A stretch of DNA of 64,000 bases. It comes from Marsupella aquatica (lineage: Eukaryota > Marchantiophyta). Of this stretch, positions 30,949 through 44,175 are shown piece after piece. A program made the position numbers and the translations under genes. The stretch lies in assembly GCA_973895155.1 (NCBI GenBank), contig OZ316891.1:5890001-5954000 (forward strand), written 5' to 3'. Numbering within the stretch: the first letter of the stretch is position 1; every line of letters begins with the position of its first letter. The notes below the pieces were generated by a model. That model saw only the letters and a program-made list of their open reading frames with translations, was not told the DNA's origin and ran no database searches.

Positions 30949-33900
30949 GAATGAAGGATGGAAGGGAGGGCCTAAATCTTCGTGGCAAGGGAAGCGATTT
31001 CAGGAGCAAACCTAAATCCGTTCGGTTGTTGTAGCTTGAGCTTTAAATGCAATGTGGCTGATTCTTTGGCAATGCTGCCTCGCCTGAATGGAGGTAACTC
31101 TAATGCTACGAAGCAAAGCGTAGCATTTGCGCAAGAGAACTGTAATCAACCACACTTGTTGTGAAAACTGTACTGTATACTACTGATCCTTGTATAATAG
31201 ATTAAGTTAACATTTTGAACATCACACTTGTTACGTCACAGCAGTGGTAACGTAGAGTCCTGCACCTGTCTGCCTTGTTGTTAGAACCTTTTACTAGGTT
31301 CTAATTTTAAGTGTTCTTGCGTCAACTGTTCTTTGGGATACACATGTTGGCTTGTGTCTCTTCTATTTCCTTGATTGCAGTACTGTGTTGTCCTATCTTT
31401 AGGAGGTGAATTAAATCAAGTAAGGCGAGACCTTTATTTGCTTGATTTTAGACCGAATATTTTCTATTGCAGTCGGTATGAAACCGTTGAAGGAAATAGC
31501 TATATGAAGCAAAGCGGCGGTTATGAGTTATGAGTGTGCTCACTTGCTCATGTGTAACTCATTCAGCAAATCCACTTCTCTGGAGACTCAAGCTGGTGTC
31601 CTAGAAATGTATTCAACTACTGCTGGACCACAATTCAGTTCACAGTTTCAAGTAGCCATGGTCGATTTCAAGTGCTCCATGTTTGGTCTATGTTTCGTTA
31701 AATGATGGGCTTTCTTGTGGTTGTGTGGTCCGCATTGAAATGAGGATGGGTTCTAAGCTTGGCTTACGTTGTACGTCTAATGTTGAGCGTGATCCCCCGT
31801 GAAGTTCAAGGTATTCTAGTCGTTTTTGTAGATGTCGTTGGGTTCCCTTCTTAACCTCAATGGACTTCAACCAGAATGGACGATATGGGTCTCTCAATTT
31901 TCGTCGTCGAATTATCAATTAGGAACAAGACTTCTTTTCGTGGGCGAATTCTGTTTTCCAAGGTAATCCTAAACACAATTGCTGTATTTTTCCGCTTGTG
32001 TATTTCGAGACCTGGGTGAATGTGACATACATCCGAGCTCAATGGACGTGAGATAATGCCAAAGCAAATGTAAACTTATAGAGTTGGCTGCCGTTTAGAA
32101 TCCACTTTGAGAATTGGACAGATTGTGAAATTCTTTTCCTTTGAAAGATTTTTGTCCAGAATTTCGATCGTTTCTAATCCTGCTAATCGACCATAACATG
32201 TCATCTCTTCTTAATTATCCAGGGTCGGAACCTCGAGTTGTCCGTGATACAGGTCAACCTGGCTTTGTCTACAGACGAACTGGAGAGAGTATTGGCTTAT
32301 AGGGTTCACGATCTCATGCTTCTGGGTTTTCACGATTTGCCCATCTTGAGCTTTGGTCTGGTCCTTGCATCATCTAGACGCACACTATCTCAAGGACAAT
32401 ACATCCAATTTTGCCTCATCGTTCAAATTTTCAAGATAATGTGGCCAAGTTTCCAAAATCTATGTACTCCCTTCTCTATCAATGCAAGATTTCCCTTCAA
32501 TGCTAATCTTCTCCTATCGAGTTTCATTGTTTCATATAAGGCGACGCCATAATGTGCGAACTAAACAAGGATATCTATAGCGAAGAGGTCAGTATTTCCA
32601 TATCCCCTCACATGTAAGGCCTCTACAATTGGGAGCCAAGCTCGTGTGAAATTCGTTCTTAATATTTCTCAACTTAGGGTATCTTGCACTTTTCAAAGGC
32701 ACATCGTCGATTGTTGGTGTACCATATGCGGGACATGCGTCTAGCTATCAATGACATTCACCATTGGAGGTTCATTTAGAGCTCTGATTCCAGTCGACGT
32801 TTATTGATGTTCAGCTCTATTGGCTTATCTATCAAGCTAATTTTCTGGCCCTAAACCAGTAAGATGGAGAATAAAATTGAGCTAAAATTTGCCATCAACG
32901 TTGTAGTTGTCTATAAAGGTATATCGTGAAGAATGACGAGTGTCCTAGGACGGAATTGGGTTGGCTACCTCCCTCAAATAGAGTAAATAGCGCTCAGTCT
33001 GTCACTTGAGTAAGAGATGAGAAACCTATGACAGAGCACGGATCAAGGCTGAATGGCGGAGGATGGGCGTTCAGAGGGATGGGAATCCCTTAAAAGAGTC
33101 GTCTTACTGAGGGCAGATATGGAAATCCCACAACGAAGAACGGTCAAGGCCAAGAGAGTCTTCTTATGGCAAATTGTCTACCAGATAATGGATCAGGCAG
33201 ACAGGGGGCCAGGTAGAAGCAACCTTTCGTCGAGATGTATCTGCCAAAACAACCTGAGGTGATTTGAGATAAAAGAGGAACAGACGTTTAACTTCCAACA
33301 TCACAACCTTCCTTCTAAAGAGATGTAGAAGATGAAGTGATTGATGTACAGTAAATGTAAGGCACAGCACTAACCACTTCTGCAACACAATGAAGCCTGT
33401 TGGAAGCAGATCCTTTGTCACAAGACGTACCAGTGAATAGTATGCCTCTTGGGATCTTCTCATGCCATAAAAGCATTGAAAGGTGAAGTACTCAAAAACT
33501 GCGGATGCATTGTGACCATTGAGATCTTTAAAATCGCATTGCACCCCTTGAACACATCAATTCCATGCCTCATGGTTCTCCTTTTCAAAGTGGACAGTCA
33601 CAGGTCTTCTACTCTCATGTCTTCTTCGACCACAAGTGAGAGCAATGGAATGGAGTGCTTATATTTATGTGAGGCACAAAGCAGATTATAACCTACTTGA
33701 TTGTAACCTAATTGATGCTTGAAGATAATCTAAACACCGTGCCTCTGAGTACAGCCAATTTAAACAAGCACAGCTTTTAGGGCAAAAACCTTTATCAGTA
33801 AAGTTGATTCAGTCATTACCCAAATGCTTCTGGGGATGCAACTATATTGGATCTGAAACTCTTGTGAACGAGACAATCATTTTTGCAAACCACAAGTAAA

Positions 33901-36633
33901 ATTCACAATGGCAAATGAGCCAGCTCTAGTCCAACATATTTGGGGAAGGTGTGAATTTTTGCACTGCAAGGATGACACTTGGATACAAATGCAATTCAGG
34001 CAATGCCCCTGAGGTAACTTCATTGAGAATGCTGACACCCCAGAGTGCTTAACTTCTACATGGAATATTACAAATCTACTCTGAACAAACACTGCATTGG
34101 TTATTGTTACTTTCATGGTTGCCAGCAGGTGAATAGTTAACATTTTAGTTAAGCTTAGAGCGTCTAGGTCTGGATCAATACCTGCAAAACATCCCTACAT
34201 CCCTACATAATGTTCTATGACTGAACACCATGCCGCATGTGACCCAAAAACCTAAGTGAGTCATTACAGAGATTATTTAAGAGACAAAAGGGGAGGTCAA
34301 CCATCACACTCATGATCTTCTCTGCTTCTATAATCTAATTTATTTGTATATGTATCTAGATCTACTACAGAAAGTAGTAAAATTCAACTCTGTTCAGTCC
34401 TCAAAATACTCACCCCCATCAAATGTTAAATCAATCTGCAATTTTGATAGAACCAACCTTTCACCTCTAACACTGCATTTGCAAGGTCAAACCGAAGTAC
34501 AGAAAATGCATGATGTGCTCACCAGATCCTTTTAATACACACGGCACTCAAGCATTCATTGATTGATGCCCTTGATTGTCTCTTTAGTACGTCTCAAATA
34601 ATATTCGTTGATATAATTTTGGTTATCGTCATAGAGGTTGCCATACCTATTGAATCGAAGGAATTGCAGAAACTTATATAAATCAATCTCTGCTGATGGT
34701 AAAGAACTCCTTTGAACAACATTGAAAGGTTAGAACATAAGTTGTTGTGATCTATTTATTTTACCCTTAGAATTGTTTGTTTTATTTATCCTTTTCCCCC
34801 CTAGTCTATGGCCTACTTTTGATATGCCGTATACTTTTAATCCTAAACCTATGGTGGGTCTCTTCACAGGATTGACTAAGTTTCAATTTTCTGATGATTA
34901 TCGTTTTGCATAAACATTCAGCTTATCCACATTACACAGCTTACTTTTGTGGGGCATATCAGTCCACTTAATCAGATTATGGTTGTTTATAACTCTAAAC
35001 CTAAACTGGACATGAAGTGTGTACAATTAAATAAATTATAATTCACTGGATTGGGTTTCATTAAGTAACTTTAGTGAGGCTAATTAAATCATTATATACA
35101 ATTGCATTATGAAATGGATTCAGAAAGGAAGTTGGTGATCATTTCTGTGAGATAATATGCCCTTCTCTACAAGGATCTTATTGGTGGTTTGAACACATCT
35201 TTTAGCCAAACTCCCCGAAGACTCAAATGATTGGAACGAAACCAATGTTATATTTATTATTCAGAATATCATTGCAACTAGAAGTATCTTCTTGACATGT
35301 ATACTAAAACCTATCTTCATTTACTTGAGTTTACAATACAACTGTGCGGTCTTTAAATAGGTGCTGAGAAAGTGCCGAGAACACTCAGCCGTTTGGCTGT
35401 TCCTACATCTGTTAAACATTTTACAGAATAAGGGCCTTCTCATTTCGCTTCTCGAGCTGTAGCCTCGTTTTGGTGAGCTCCCTTTTGCCACTAAATCATT
35501 TTTTGTATGGTGTGCACTTGATTTTTGCAAACTAACACAACTCTACTCCTAACACTCAGCGCGCTGCAGTAAATGATGCTTTTCTATGTTTAAGTACTCA
35601 ATGCAAGATCAGTCAAACACACTTTCATAGAATTTCTGGGGTTTGAAAATCTCAAGTTGGGTTTTTTAGACGAGTTTTCATATCCGAAGTCCCTATCTAT
35701 GTCATTAGAGCAATGTTGCATGTTTCCAAAAACTCCTCACATTTGACCTTATAGTCACCAGCTTTTGGACTACACGTCTCCGTGAATTGAAATTGGCATA
35801 CAACAAATTATGAGTTGCGACCTTAATATGTGCCTGAGTTGTTCAACACTGGCTAGTGTTCCTTGTATTTAGATAACTACGTACAGGATGTTCATGTACC
35901 AAGAAATAATGTAATTAACATTTAACAGAACTTGACCCTACTACTTAATTTTTTGTGCTCTGAGCTTCTTGTCCTGTTTCTAAATTTTCTTCCAACTGTC
36001 AAAGCCAAGTTGCCAATTTTAAGAATTTATAAAGATGAATATTTGAGAAGAACTCCAGTTTGCTGATACTATTAGGTGTTATCATTCCAGTTGTAATTGT
36101 TTTGCTTGGCAATAATGTGCCATTTATTTAGTATTTCCAAAAATTCCAGATTTGGCATCTATTATTTTTAGTAAAATGTAATGTGTGGGGTGCACATACT
36201 ATTACATTGTAGATCATGTCATCCATATCTGAATAATGAGCTAAGGATGTAGGAGACATTAGCTTTATCTTGTATATATCACTCTCAGTACATGCAATAT
36301 CAATTCAACTCTTGAGTATGTAGCAGTCAGTGTCCAACAGCTGGCTTTGTATAAGAGCTTACTTTTAAAAGTTTCTAAACATGGTTAGCAAGCCATTCAG
36401 GTGAAGGAGTGACCCCCATTAGCAGACAAAGTACTAATGGAACTTCACAAAATTTGGGAGTTTATCTTCACCCAAATTTAAGCACCTTACTTACCCATTA
36501 CAAGTTCAATTTAGCAAGCCAGCAGGGTACTCCAATTGGAATCATCTTCAACCAACTTTGGCCAATTTGAGATGGACCAAAATCCTAACTCCCCATTGCA
36601 AGCAATCACAAGCCCATAACCAGAATTTCCTAC
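30949..36633. other. long intergenic stretch, no gene recognised
   Basis: The first 250 bp are probably the 3' UTR of the YCII gene. Beyond that I find only short open frames without family features on either strand, including a 126-codon minus-strand frame at 33164-33544 that overlaps nothing recognisable. No clear repeats were seen. A functional RNA or a gene with very short exons cannot be excluded. Confidence 0.45.
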
Positions 36634-38079
36634 ATGGCTGAGCCAGAAATAATTCCAGATATGCCTGCTGGAAGCGAGGCTCCTGGCGAGGCCACAAATA
36701 ACACTAAAACAACTGTGCCATCATCAACAGAGATTGGTGGTGAAACTCAGGGGCCAGCTCAGGGATATCACAACTTGCCCCCAGTTGAAGAAGAGCACCC
36801 ATTGCAGGAAAAGGTGTTAACACCTCTTCCTGAGCCCCCTCCACAAACAGTTGAGGAAAAAAACACAGATGTATTGCCTGCTACTCAACCTCCCAAGTTT
36901 AGAAATACTATGTATCAAAGAGCACTTGCAAAAGTCAAAGAAGAAGAAAATATAGAAAAGGCAGCAAAATTGAAGGAAGAAGGAGAAAAATCTCCTAAAG
37001 AAATAGTAGTTGTCGTGCCTCCACCTCCCGAAATTCGGGCAGCTCCTTATCTTGCAAGACCCAACCCCAAGATTCTTTACAAAATAGATAGAGAATTGAG
37101 GGATGACAAATACTACCTTGTGGGCAAGAGAGCTTTAGGTGATCCAAAAGCTCCAGATAGCTGCACATTCTTTGTTATAGGTGATATTGGAAAACGATAT
37201 CAAGTGAAAATCAGACAGTTCCCAGCTTGTCAATGTGGGGACTTCTTGGAAGATAGGCTTTGTAAGCACCTTATGTTTATTATGTTAAGATTTTTTAGAT
37301 TGCAGAAATATGACCCCCTCAATTGGCAAAGGGCATACCTCTCCACTGAGTTGAGAACTTTTTTATCAGACCCAAGGATCACATCCTCAAGCAAGATAGA
37401 AGCTAAGAAGAAGTTTGTTAGTAAACTTTTCCCGCCAAAGGTTGCACCTACTATCTCGTCTGATGAACCTTTGGGTTCATTTCAAAAACCAAAGAAAGAG
37501 CTAGGACCCCAATTTTGTCCCATCTGTCTTGAGCAGTTCAACTTCATAGCTGAAACACCAAAAATACCATATATTGGGCCGATCCCTTGGAAGCCAAAGT
37601 TCATGCCAAAATTGGACATGGCCCCTCCAAAGTCCATACAAGCAATGAGAGATCATAAAGCAGGGCTAGATTATGCCATGAAGAAACACGAAGAAGAAAT
37701 GGCACTTGCAAAGCAAGCCAAATCAAACATAGAAATTGATGCACCAAACGAAGAGTCAGAAGCAAAACAAACGGCAGAAAATGAAAACAAATCAGGAGGG
37801 GATGAGCCAAACAACAGTGCAAAAAATACAGCGGAAACTGGGCAAGAAAATAATGAAGGCAAAACAGTCATTGTAGTAGAAGGAGAGGAGAAGAAAGATG
37901 ATAACATTGATTTAAGCCCTCCTTTAAGAAAGTACGAACCTATATGGTTTTGTCCTGACTCAGATTGCAAGGGGGATGGTGCTTGTTTCAAGTTGGTGCA
38001 CGAGTGGTGTTACAGAAAATATGACAATTATGGAATTTATCCTAGAGGGAAACAATGTCCTATCTTTAGTTCGTTGTAA
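36634..38079 (+). CDS. SWIM zinc finger + split RING-like protein, paralogue 1
   Basis: A single exon of 481 residues with ATG at 36634. Residues 1-150 are Pro/Glu-rich low complexity with a Lys/Glu coil near 95-115. A SWIM finger of the form C-x-C-x8-C-x-H uses C199, C201, C210 and H212 (CQCGDFLEDRLCKH), preceded by FFVIGDIGKRYQVKIRQFP. A RING-like finger is split: FCPICLEQF (C295, C298) is followed by a charged linker of about 140 residues, then FCPDSDC (C440, C445) and KLVHEWCY. The last expected CPxC pair reads CPIF at the very end, so its final Cys is missing or lies in an unseen exon. By analogy with ZSWIM2-type SWIM/RING proteins, an E3 ubiquitin-ligase role is possible but unproven. 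The next gene on the strand, 1.6 kb away, is a paralogue. Confidence 0.8.
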   Translation: MAEPEIIPDMPAGSEAPGEATNNTKTTVPSSTEIGGETQGPAQGYHNLPPVEEEHPLQEKVLTPLPEPPPQTVEEKNTDVLPATQPPKFRNTMYQRALAKVKEEENIEKAAKLKEEGEKSPKEIVVVVPPPPEIRAAPYLARPNPKILYKIDRELRDDKYYLVGKRALGDPKAPDSCTFFVIGDIGKRYQVKIRQFPACQCGDFLEDRLCKHLMFIMLRFFRLQKYDPLNWQRAYLSTELRTFLSDPRITSSSKIEAKKKFVSKLFPPKVAPTISSDEPLGSFQKPKKELGPQFCPICLEQFNFIAETPKIPYIGPIPWKPKFMPKLDMAPPKSIQAMRDHKAGLDYAMKKHEEEMALAKQAKSNIEIDAPNEESEAKQTAENENKSGGDEPNNSAKNTAETGQENNEGKTVIVVEGEEKKDDNIDLSPPLRKYEPIWFCPDSDCKGDGACFKLVHEWCYRKYDNYGIYPRGKQCPIFSSL

Positions 38080-39745
38080 ATTTTTGATTATAACAACTGT
38101 GACAAAGATTTTGATAGTTTTGAATGCCGATGTACATCTGATATATTGGTAAACCTAGACTTAGGACTGTAGACCTCATGCACCTCTTAGCTATGCACCA
38201 ATTGAAATGTGTGCTTCTCCAACAGCATGCAATAGAATGTCTCCACTCAAAGGTCATAATCATCAACTTGATTGAGTTCAAGTTTTCATGTTCATAGTTC
38301 ATCAACAACTCATCCTAAGCAAATTAATGTCACAAAAGTCCTTAGGAGGGTGTGGTGACAGTGCTGCTGAGTGGCAACAATCAATAGCAAAATACGTATA
38401 TAAAAGTTTTCTCACTAATTATGTGTGCCTGGGTGTGGTAATTAAGTCAGTTGTTAGACAAGTTGGTAAAGCATGTCAAGGATTTATTAATGGTTTTTTA
38501 GCAGAGCTGAGATCCCGGCTGAGATAGGCATAGCCGCAACAAAGAGCAAAAATTAAAATCTTCATCTTGCAGCTAGTAATACCCAGACTTATAAACACTC
38601 ATGGACTGATAGACCTAAGAGAATATCTACATATTTATATCTTATTCTATTCTATCTAGTATGAAAATAGTTTTACTCATGTGTCATCTTCAATTCACCA
38701 TTGCGGTTAGGATGAGATCCGGCTGAGCATTTTTGGATATCATGCAAAGAGCTAGGGGAGAGGATGTAAATTGCCATCCAGAAAAATCCCTCGAGATTAT
38801 GGGTGATAGTGAATAAAACCTTTTAGGAAAACTGTGAGACAAAGTAGTGTACATCCTTGCATGGCTCTAGTGAAATTTTCACATCTTCACCACCACTCAG
38901 ATTCTTTGGCTTTGAGAATCTTGGTTTGGGGTAGTGCATGCCCATCTATTTTTACAGATTCGTTTTTGAAAAACTAAGGTAGCCTAAACCACCCACTAAA
39001 ACAATCTCACTATTGACTTTTAATTAGGTTGATTATGCATTATTTGGCCTTAAGTTTCATTGAAATTTCTTGTATATGCCTCTCTTTCATGAGTTAGTAA
39101 CCAGTGAAATGTTATTTGTTTAAATCCTTAACTTGTAATGCACTTTATGCAATTATATGTGAAGATTCAACCTCTGCACTATTTTTCACATAAACTGAGA
39201 AACTTTCTATTAAAAGTACTAAAAGAATTTAATGAGCAGCTTTAATACATATCATAAGCTGCGCTTAGAGGTCTAAAGTGAGGTTTAGGTCTCTAATCTT
39301 AAAAAATTTACTTAGTGTACATCTTCTAAGTGACGCGGACTATATATCTTTGCAGTAGCTAGTATATTATCTTTTGTACTTCATTCCCTCCTACCCACAC
39401 ACTTGATTATCCCTAGTCTTGTGACATTTACTGCAGGGCACTAATCAATTAATTTTAGTTTCTTGGAAATAAATTGTAATGAACCCAAATATTAAAAATG
39501 ATATTTTTAATTCCCAATGTTGTGCACTTGGTGTAGTGGCCAGGTATTTTCTTGGTCATTTTGTAAGTTTAATTGATATAAAAACTTTGTTGTTGAACTT
39601 AATCCTATAATTTTAATTTAATTGAATTTATTTAGTCCTGTGGCATGAACTCCCTTCATTGTAAGTTCTTGATGCCTATTTACTAACAAGAATAACCAAA
39701 GTTGTGAGTATTTAAGTAGTGGGAGGAGGAGGAGGTGGAGATATC
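38080..39745. other. spacer between the two SWIM paralogues
   Basis: AT-rich DNA with no coding evidence and no obvious copy of the flanking genes. The 3' UTR of paralogue 1 and the promoter of paralogue 2 should lie here. Confidence 0.5.
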
Positions 39746-41098
39746 ATGGCCACTACACCAAGTGCACAACGGGCTTCTCAAGTTGTGCCTCCAACAGCCC
39801 CTGTCTCACTAAGATTTTCACAGTCAGCTCCTCAAGCCCAAGCTTCCTCTCCACAAAGGGCCTCACAAAGTAGTCCTTCAAGACGATCATCTACCTCAAA
39901 GCCACCCCAACAACCATCTCCAAGGCGAGCTTCCAATTCTCAAAGTTTGACGGTCCCACAACGAACATCACAAGTTGGTCCGCCACCAAACTCTGGCTCA
40001 GGCTCAAGCTCAAGGCGAACTTCAAAATCATCAGAGCCAGCTCCTCCACCAACACCAGCTCAAACTGACACCTTACAAAATGCTTCAAGTGGTTTGCAAG
40101 CTGCACCATCAATTCCACCACAAGATCAAGTAATGGCACCTACACAAAGGGTTTCACAAAGCATTCCTCCTCAGCCTCTGCCCATGACAGCAGCAGTCCC
40201 TTTTCTACAACCTTTGTCAGGTGCTACAAATGCACAACCTTCTCCTCAGTTAGCTGTAGTGGCTGAGTCAATCTTGGAAGGCATTGTTGAATCAAAGGTT
40301 GAAGCTGAAAAGGAACCAGAACGTGGAGGGCCTTTCCGAGAGAGGCCAGAAACAAAGGTCATGCGAAGGATATCATTAGAAATGCGCCATCGCATGTATT
40401 TGATGGGAATGAGAATCCAGTATGGTGAAACAGGACCAGTTGGATGCAATTTCTTTGTCATGGGGGAGATTGGCAAGACATTTGTTGTCAAGATAAGACA
40501 ATTTCCCTGTTGTCAATGTGGGGATTTCTTATTGCAAAGGCTTTGCAAACATATGATGTTTATTTCACTGCGGGTGTTCAGGTTGGAACAATCTGATCAT
40601 CGAATTTGGCAACAAGCTCTTCTTGCAAAAGAGTTGAATGCCCTCATGGAACATCCCTTGATTACCCCTCCCACAAAACCTGCTTTTAGGAGTAAACTGA
40701 GAAAGCCACCCCCACCAGATCCACCAGGCCCTCCCAAGCCTGAGACCCCCATTTGTTGCCCAATATGCTTTGATGAGATACAATTCTTTGATAATGTGGT
40801 GAAGAAACCACTGGGTGCAAAACCAGGACCCAAACCCAAATTGAATATGGGGACTCGAAGGAAGAAAGATGATAAAGTAAAGGTTCAGGAGGTTTTGGCA
40901 GAACCTTGGGCAGAGAGGTTTAAAAAATTTGAACCTTTACTGCACTGCCCAACACAAAATTGCCAAGTTGATGGATGCATGAAAATAGTGCATGAGATGT
41001 GCTATTTGAAGTGGAACAGGTTCAAAAAGATGAACTACAATTTGCCTCAAGTATGCTTACCCAACAACTTCTATCCTTGTGCCTTTACATGCCACTAA
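39746..41098 (+). CDS. SWIM zinc finger + split RING-like protein, paralogue 2
   Basis: A single exon of 450 residues from ATG at 39746; an in-frame GTG nine codons upstream is ignored. Residues 1-190 are Ser/Pro/Gln-rich with repeated QRASQ/RRTS words, unlike the N-terminus of paralogue 1. The core is clearly homologous: GCNFFVMGEIGKTFVVKIRQ leads to the SWIM finger C256-x-C258-x8-C267-x-H269 (CQCGDFLLQRLCKH), then MFISLRVFRL. The RING-like part starts with CCPICFDEI (C338, C341) and, after a shorter basic linker, continues with HCPTQNC and KIVHEMCYLKW. The end CLPNNFYPCAFTCH does not look like a RING terminus. CCTCAA|GTATGC near 41047-41053 could be a splice donor, so a missing last exon is possible. 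The function is presumed similar to paralogue 1. Confidence 0.78.
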   Translation: MATTPSAQRASQVVPPTAPVSLRFSQSAPQAQASSPQRASQSSPSRRSSTSKPPQQPSPRRASNSQSLTVPQRTSQVGPPPNSGSGSSSRRTSKSSEPAPPPTPAQTDTLQNASSGLQAAPSIPPQDQVMAPTQRVSQSIPPQPLPMTAAVPFLQPLSGATNAQPSPQLAVVAESILEGIVESKVEAEKEPERGGPFRERPETKVMRRISLEMRHRMYLMGMRIQYGETGPVGCNFFVMGEIGKTFVVKIRQFPCCQCGDFLLQRLCKHMMFISLRVFRLEQSDHRIWQQALLAKELNALMEHPLITPPTKPAFRSKLRKPPPPDPPGPPKPETPICCPICFDEIQFFDNVVKKPLGAKPGPKPKLNMGTRRKKDDKVKVQEVLAEPWAERFKKFEPLLHCPTQNCQVDGCMKIVHEMCYLKWNRFKKMNYNLPQVCLPNNFYPCAFTCH

Positions 41099-44000
41099 AT
41101 CTTTACAAAGCATTGCATCAGGTAATTCGAAATATGGCAGCATTGAAAGTTGCCTTGCTGTACATTAGTTGAGCTACAGATGAGATTGAAGCTAGCCCCT
41201 ATATTTTGAAAGAAAGGGGAGGGGAAAGGCCACCCAAAACTTTTAAGGGACAACCAATTTCACCTCATTGGTATACAGCCAACAAATATCAACTCCTTGG
41301 TAAGACAAAGGTTCACTGCAAGAGCAATGTACTCTGACAAGCTCGAGCTATATGCTTGAGTCAGCCCAACACAATTATGGACAAAGATTATGATGAAGTT
41401 TTGGACTAGCTCTGGTTGAGCTGTAAGCTAGTACAATTGTCCTATTCATGGAGTCAGTGATATAACTGTTAGCATCATCTTGGAGATTGCCAGTCTGGTT
41501 CTCAGGTGCTACAGGAGGTTGTATCTAAATTAAAAGGAGTTTGATGGTAAGAGGTTTGTCAATTGACGATACTTGATTTGACCATTACTATGGGTCACGA
41601 AATACCTGAGTGATTACAATTTTAGAAGAAGAGACATGAGTAAGAGGCAGACAGGTATATCAAACATTCCAGGAATGTTTATTGGTTGCAGTCATATGTA
41701 AGCCAGATGTTATCTTGATGAAGGCAAGGGAAAAGCCTAAGTGTTGTTTCCTTTGAAATCTTCATGCGCATGGGAGCTGTGATGCAACCCAATGGATCAT
41801 CTATTTCAAGTAACTATAATAAGAGCCGGTAACTGTGGACCCTAATCAAGCTCAAAGGTGCCCTAGAGTTGTCACCATTCGTCCGCGATGTGTCACTATA
41901 ATGTGAGTTTGACCCTGTCCTCATTCATTGGCCACTCATGCCTTAGTTGGTTTTTAAGAATGTCTCATCTACAAGATAATCCATTTAATTTGTACCTTGC
42001 AACTGAGGCTGATTTTGTATAGTTTTTATACCATATGAGTACTGATGGGAGATATTGTCCCGCCAGGTACCATTTAGTAGTATCTTCAGTCATCTTAAAA
42101 GGGGCACATGCGCAACTTGATTATTTTGTACATCACATATGATTTGGAGACATATACAACTTGATTTGTGAATAAGTGCAACACCTTCAATTGGCCACTA
42201 CTATGAGCAGGAGGAAAAACTTTGCAAACATGGTAGGCTGAGCTCATCTCTCCGAAAATATTTATTCCGTATATTTAATTTATGTATTATAATTTTATGG
42301 TTGGGTATACGGATGTAATTACTCTTCAATGTTTTCCATTCTCATATATAATAATCATTATTCTTATCAAAGTTATTACCTTTAGGCAATTGTTTTTGCC
42401 ATTAGTCCAAAAATCAAAACACAATTTCAAAATTACAACTTGCAACAATGACCCTTTGCCCTGAAAGAGCATTAAATCAAAGTAATTAGAGAAAGCCCAA
42501 AGAGCTTTACTTGGGCAGCCCACAAGCGAGGACAATTCCTTGAAAGGGACTATAGAATCCCAGACCCATGGGGGGTGCCTTACTAGGGGGTGACTGACTG
42601 GCAGGTATTGTGGCCTAAGCAGTTGTAGCAGTGATGAGAACCTACTTACAATGCCAGGAAATCAAAGCATTTTCTTTACGGGAATGGCTTTTTTCTATCT
42701 CGTGACATTAATGGTGAACTGTAACCTCTTTACATATATGTAGACACTGTCAATTCTAAATTTATTTTTGGCTGTCAATAGCTCTGAGAAAATGTACCCT
42801 GCCGGATAGACCTCTAGGTTTGTCAAAATGCTCCCAGTGATTTTTGCAACCGATAGCAGATAGACCAAAGTTTACTCACAATGTGATAGGAAATATATAT
42901 ACTCTCCTATTTAGTCCATCCAAATTATGTGCCCAATTATTGTATGTGGTTTCTGTGTATGGTCCATGGAGCATCATTCTTGTAGTTTGGATTTCATTGC
43001 TTGAAAAGATTTAAGGCATTTAGAGCTCACCTTGAAGGTGTGTTTCCTCTGGGGTAGACTATTAAAACTTATAGGCACCATGTGCAAATCCACGATAAAT
43101 GTTTTCATATTTGTTAGCCAATTTTTTTGAAACATAGAAATTAAACTAAATAATGTGTTTATAACTCCAAGTAGAATATATGAAACTAAAGCCCAGATGG
43201 ACCTCCACTTTGTTCACAAAGTCCAGATGGACTGGCAAAGCTTGGATGGACTTGCTCAGAACATTTAAATTGACTAAGATAAAGTTGTTTACACTTTTGA
43301 CTAAAAGATGACCTGTAAACAGTCTCCTTACCGTTTGCAGCCGGTTTCAATATCATATATTATCAATCCGGTTTCCTTGGTAACTTGCATGTCAAGGATC
43401 ACGATGACGTCTCGACTTCTTTGTCCCCAAGGTAGTCAAAAGTTGTCAACTGCGATCCGCAAGCTGCCTAATGGTTCCTTTTCTTTACGGTGTAAAAGCA
43501 ACAATTGCTTTACGCAATCCATAGGGATGGCCAGGGACAATGTCTTGGTCCATCCAGGATTTTCTTTTCAGAAAGTATTATTTATTGTACACCTTAAGTT
43601 ATAATTTAAATATGTCATTTTGAATTAAAATTAGGAATCTATAGAATATGTTCTTGATGAAATAGGAGTATTTTTACTAGCACATGGTATTCTAAAAATA
43701 CAATCTAAGTGGGCCCTCATAACTGTGTGTCACAAATTTGTTTCTTAAGAAAGAGCGAAAGTGCAAACAACCAAACTTACTAGGCAAAAACCCTAGTTTT
43801 TGCTTTCTCTTTTTTGTTGTAGGCTTTGTTTTCTGTTGGGGTTTCTTTGGGGCTCTTGGGCTTGTGGAGTCTCACTGGCCTGCTTGTGGTCTCTCTCGTT
43901 TCCTCTCCCCCTTTATTGGGCCCTTTGCCTGTGGGATCGCGTCTCCCTGCTTGGCATTTTTCTTTCTCATCTTGTACACTAAAAGTTGCCAAAATCTGAG

Positions 44001-44175
44001 TGTACAATTTGTCTTGCTACTAGCCCACACTATACATTCAAGAAAACCACTACTCTACAGGGACGAGGCATTGATATATAGACATAATTACAAAATTGAG
44101 TAGGTCAATTGTGTGTCCCCATTTCAGGTTTGAATTCACCACCATAGATTCTCTTTAGAGCATATATGTATGTAT
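41099..44175. other. intergenic, no gene recognised
   Basis: AT-rich DNA. A 121-codon open frame at 43738-44103 is Phe/Leu/Cys-rich, has no domain and is judged to be chance. The right end supplies the left target site (TGTAT, 44171-44175) of the copia insertion. Confidence 0.5.
44171..44175. other. target-site duplication, left copy (TGTAT)
   Basis: TGTAT directly precedes the left LTR and recurs directly after the right LTR at 50779-50783. Five bases is the usual copia duplication length. Confidence 0.93.

Noticed and set aside
33164-33544. 126-codon minus-strand frame
   Set aside because: No recognisable domain and isolated in 5.6 kb without other coding signals.
43738-44103. 121-codon plus-strand frame rich in Phe, Leu and Cys
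   Set aside because: Composition follows pyrimidine-rich DNA; no membrane-protein family or start context is convincing.
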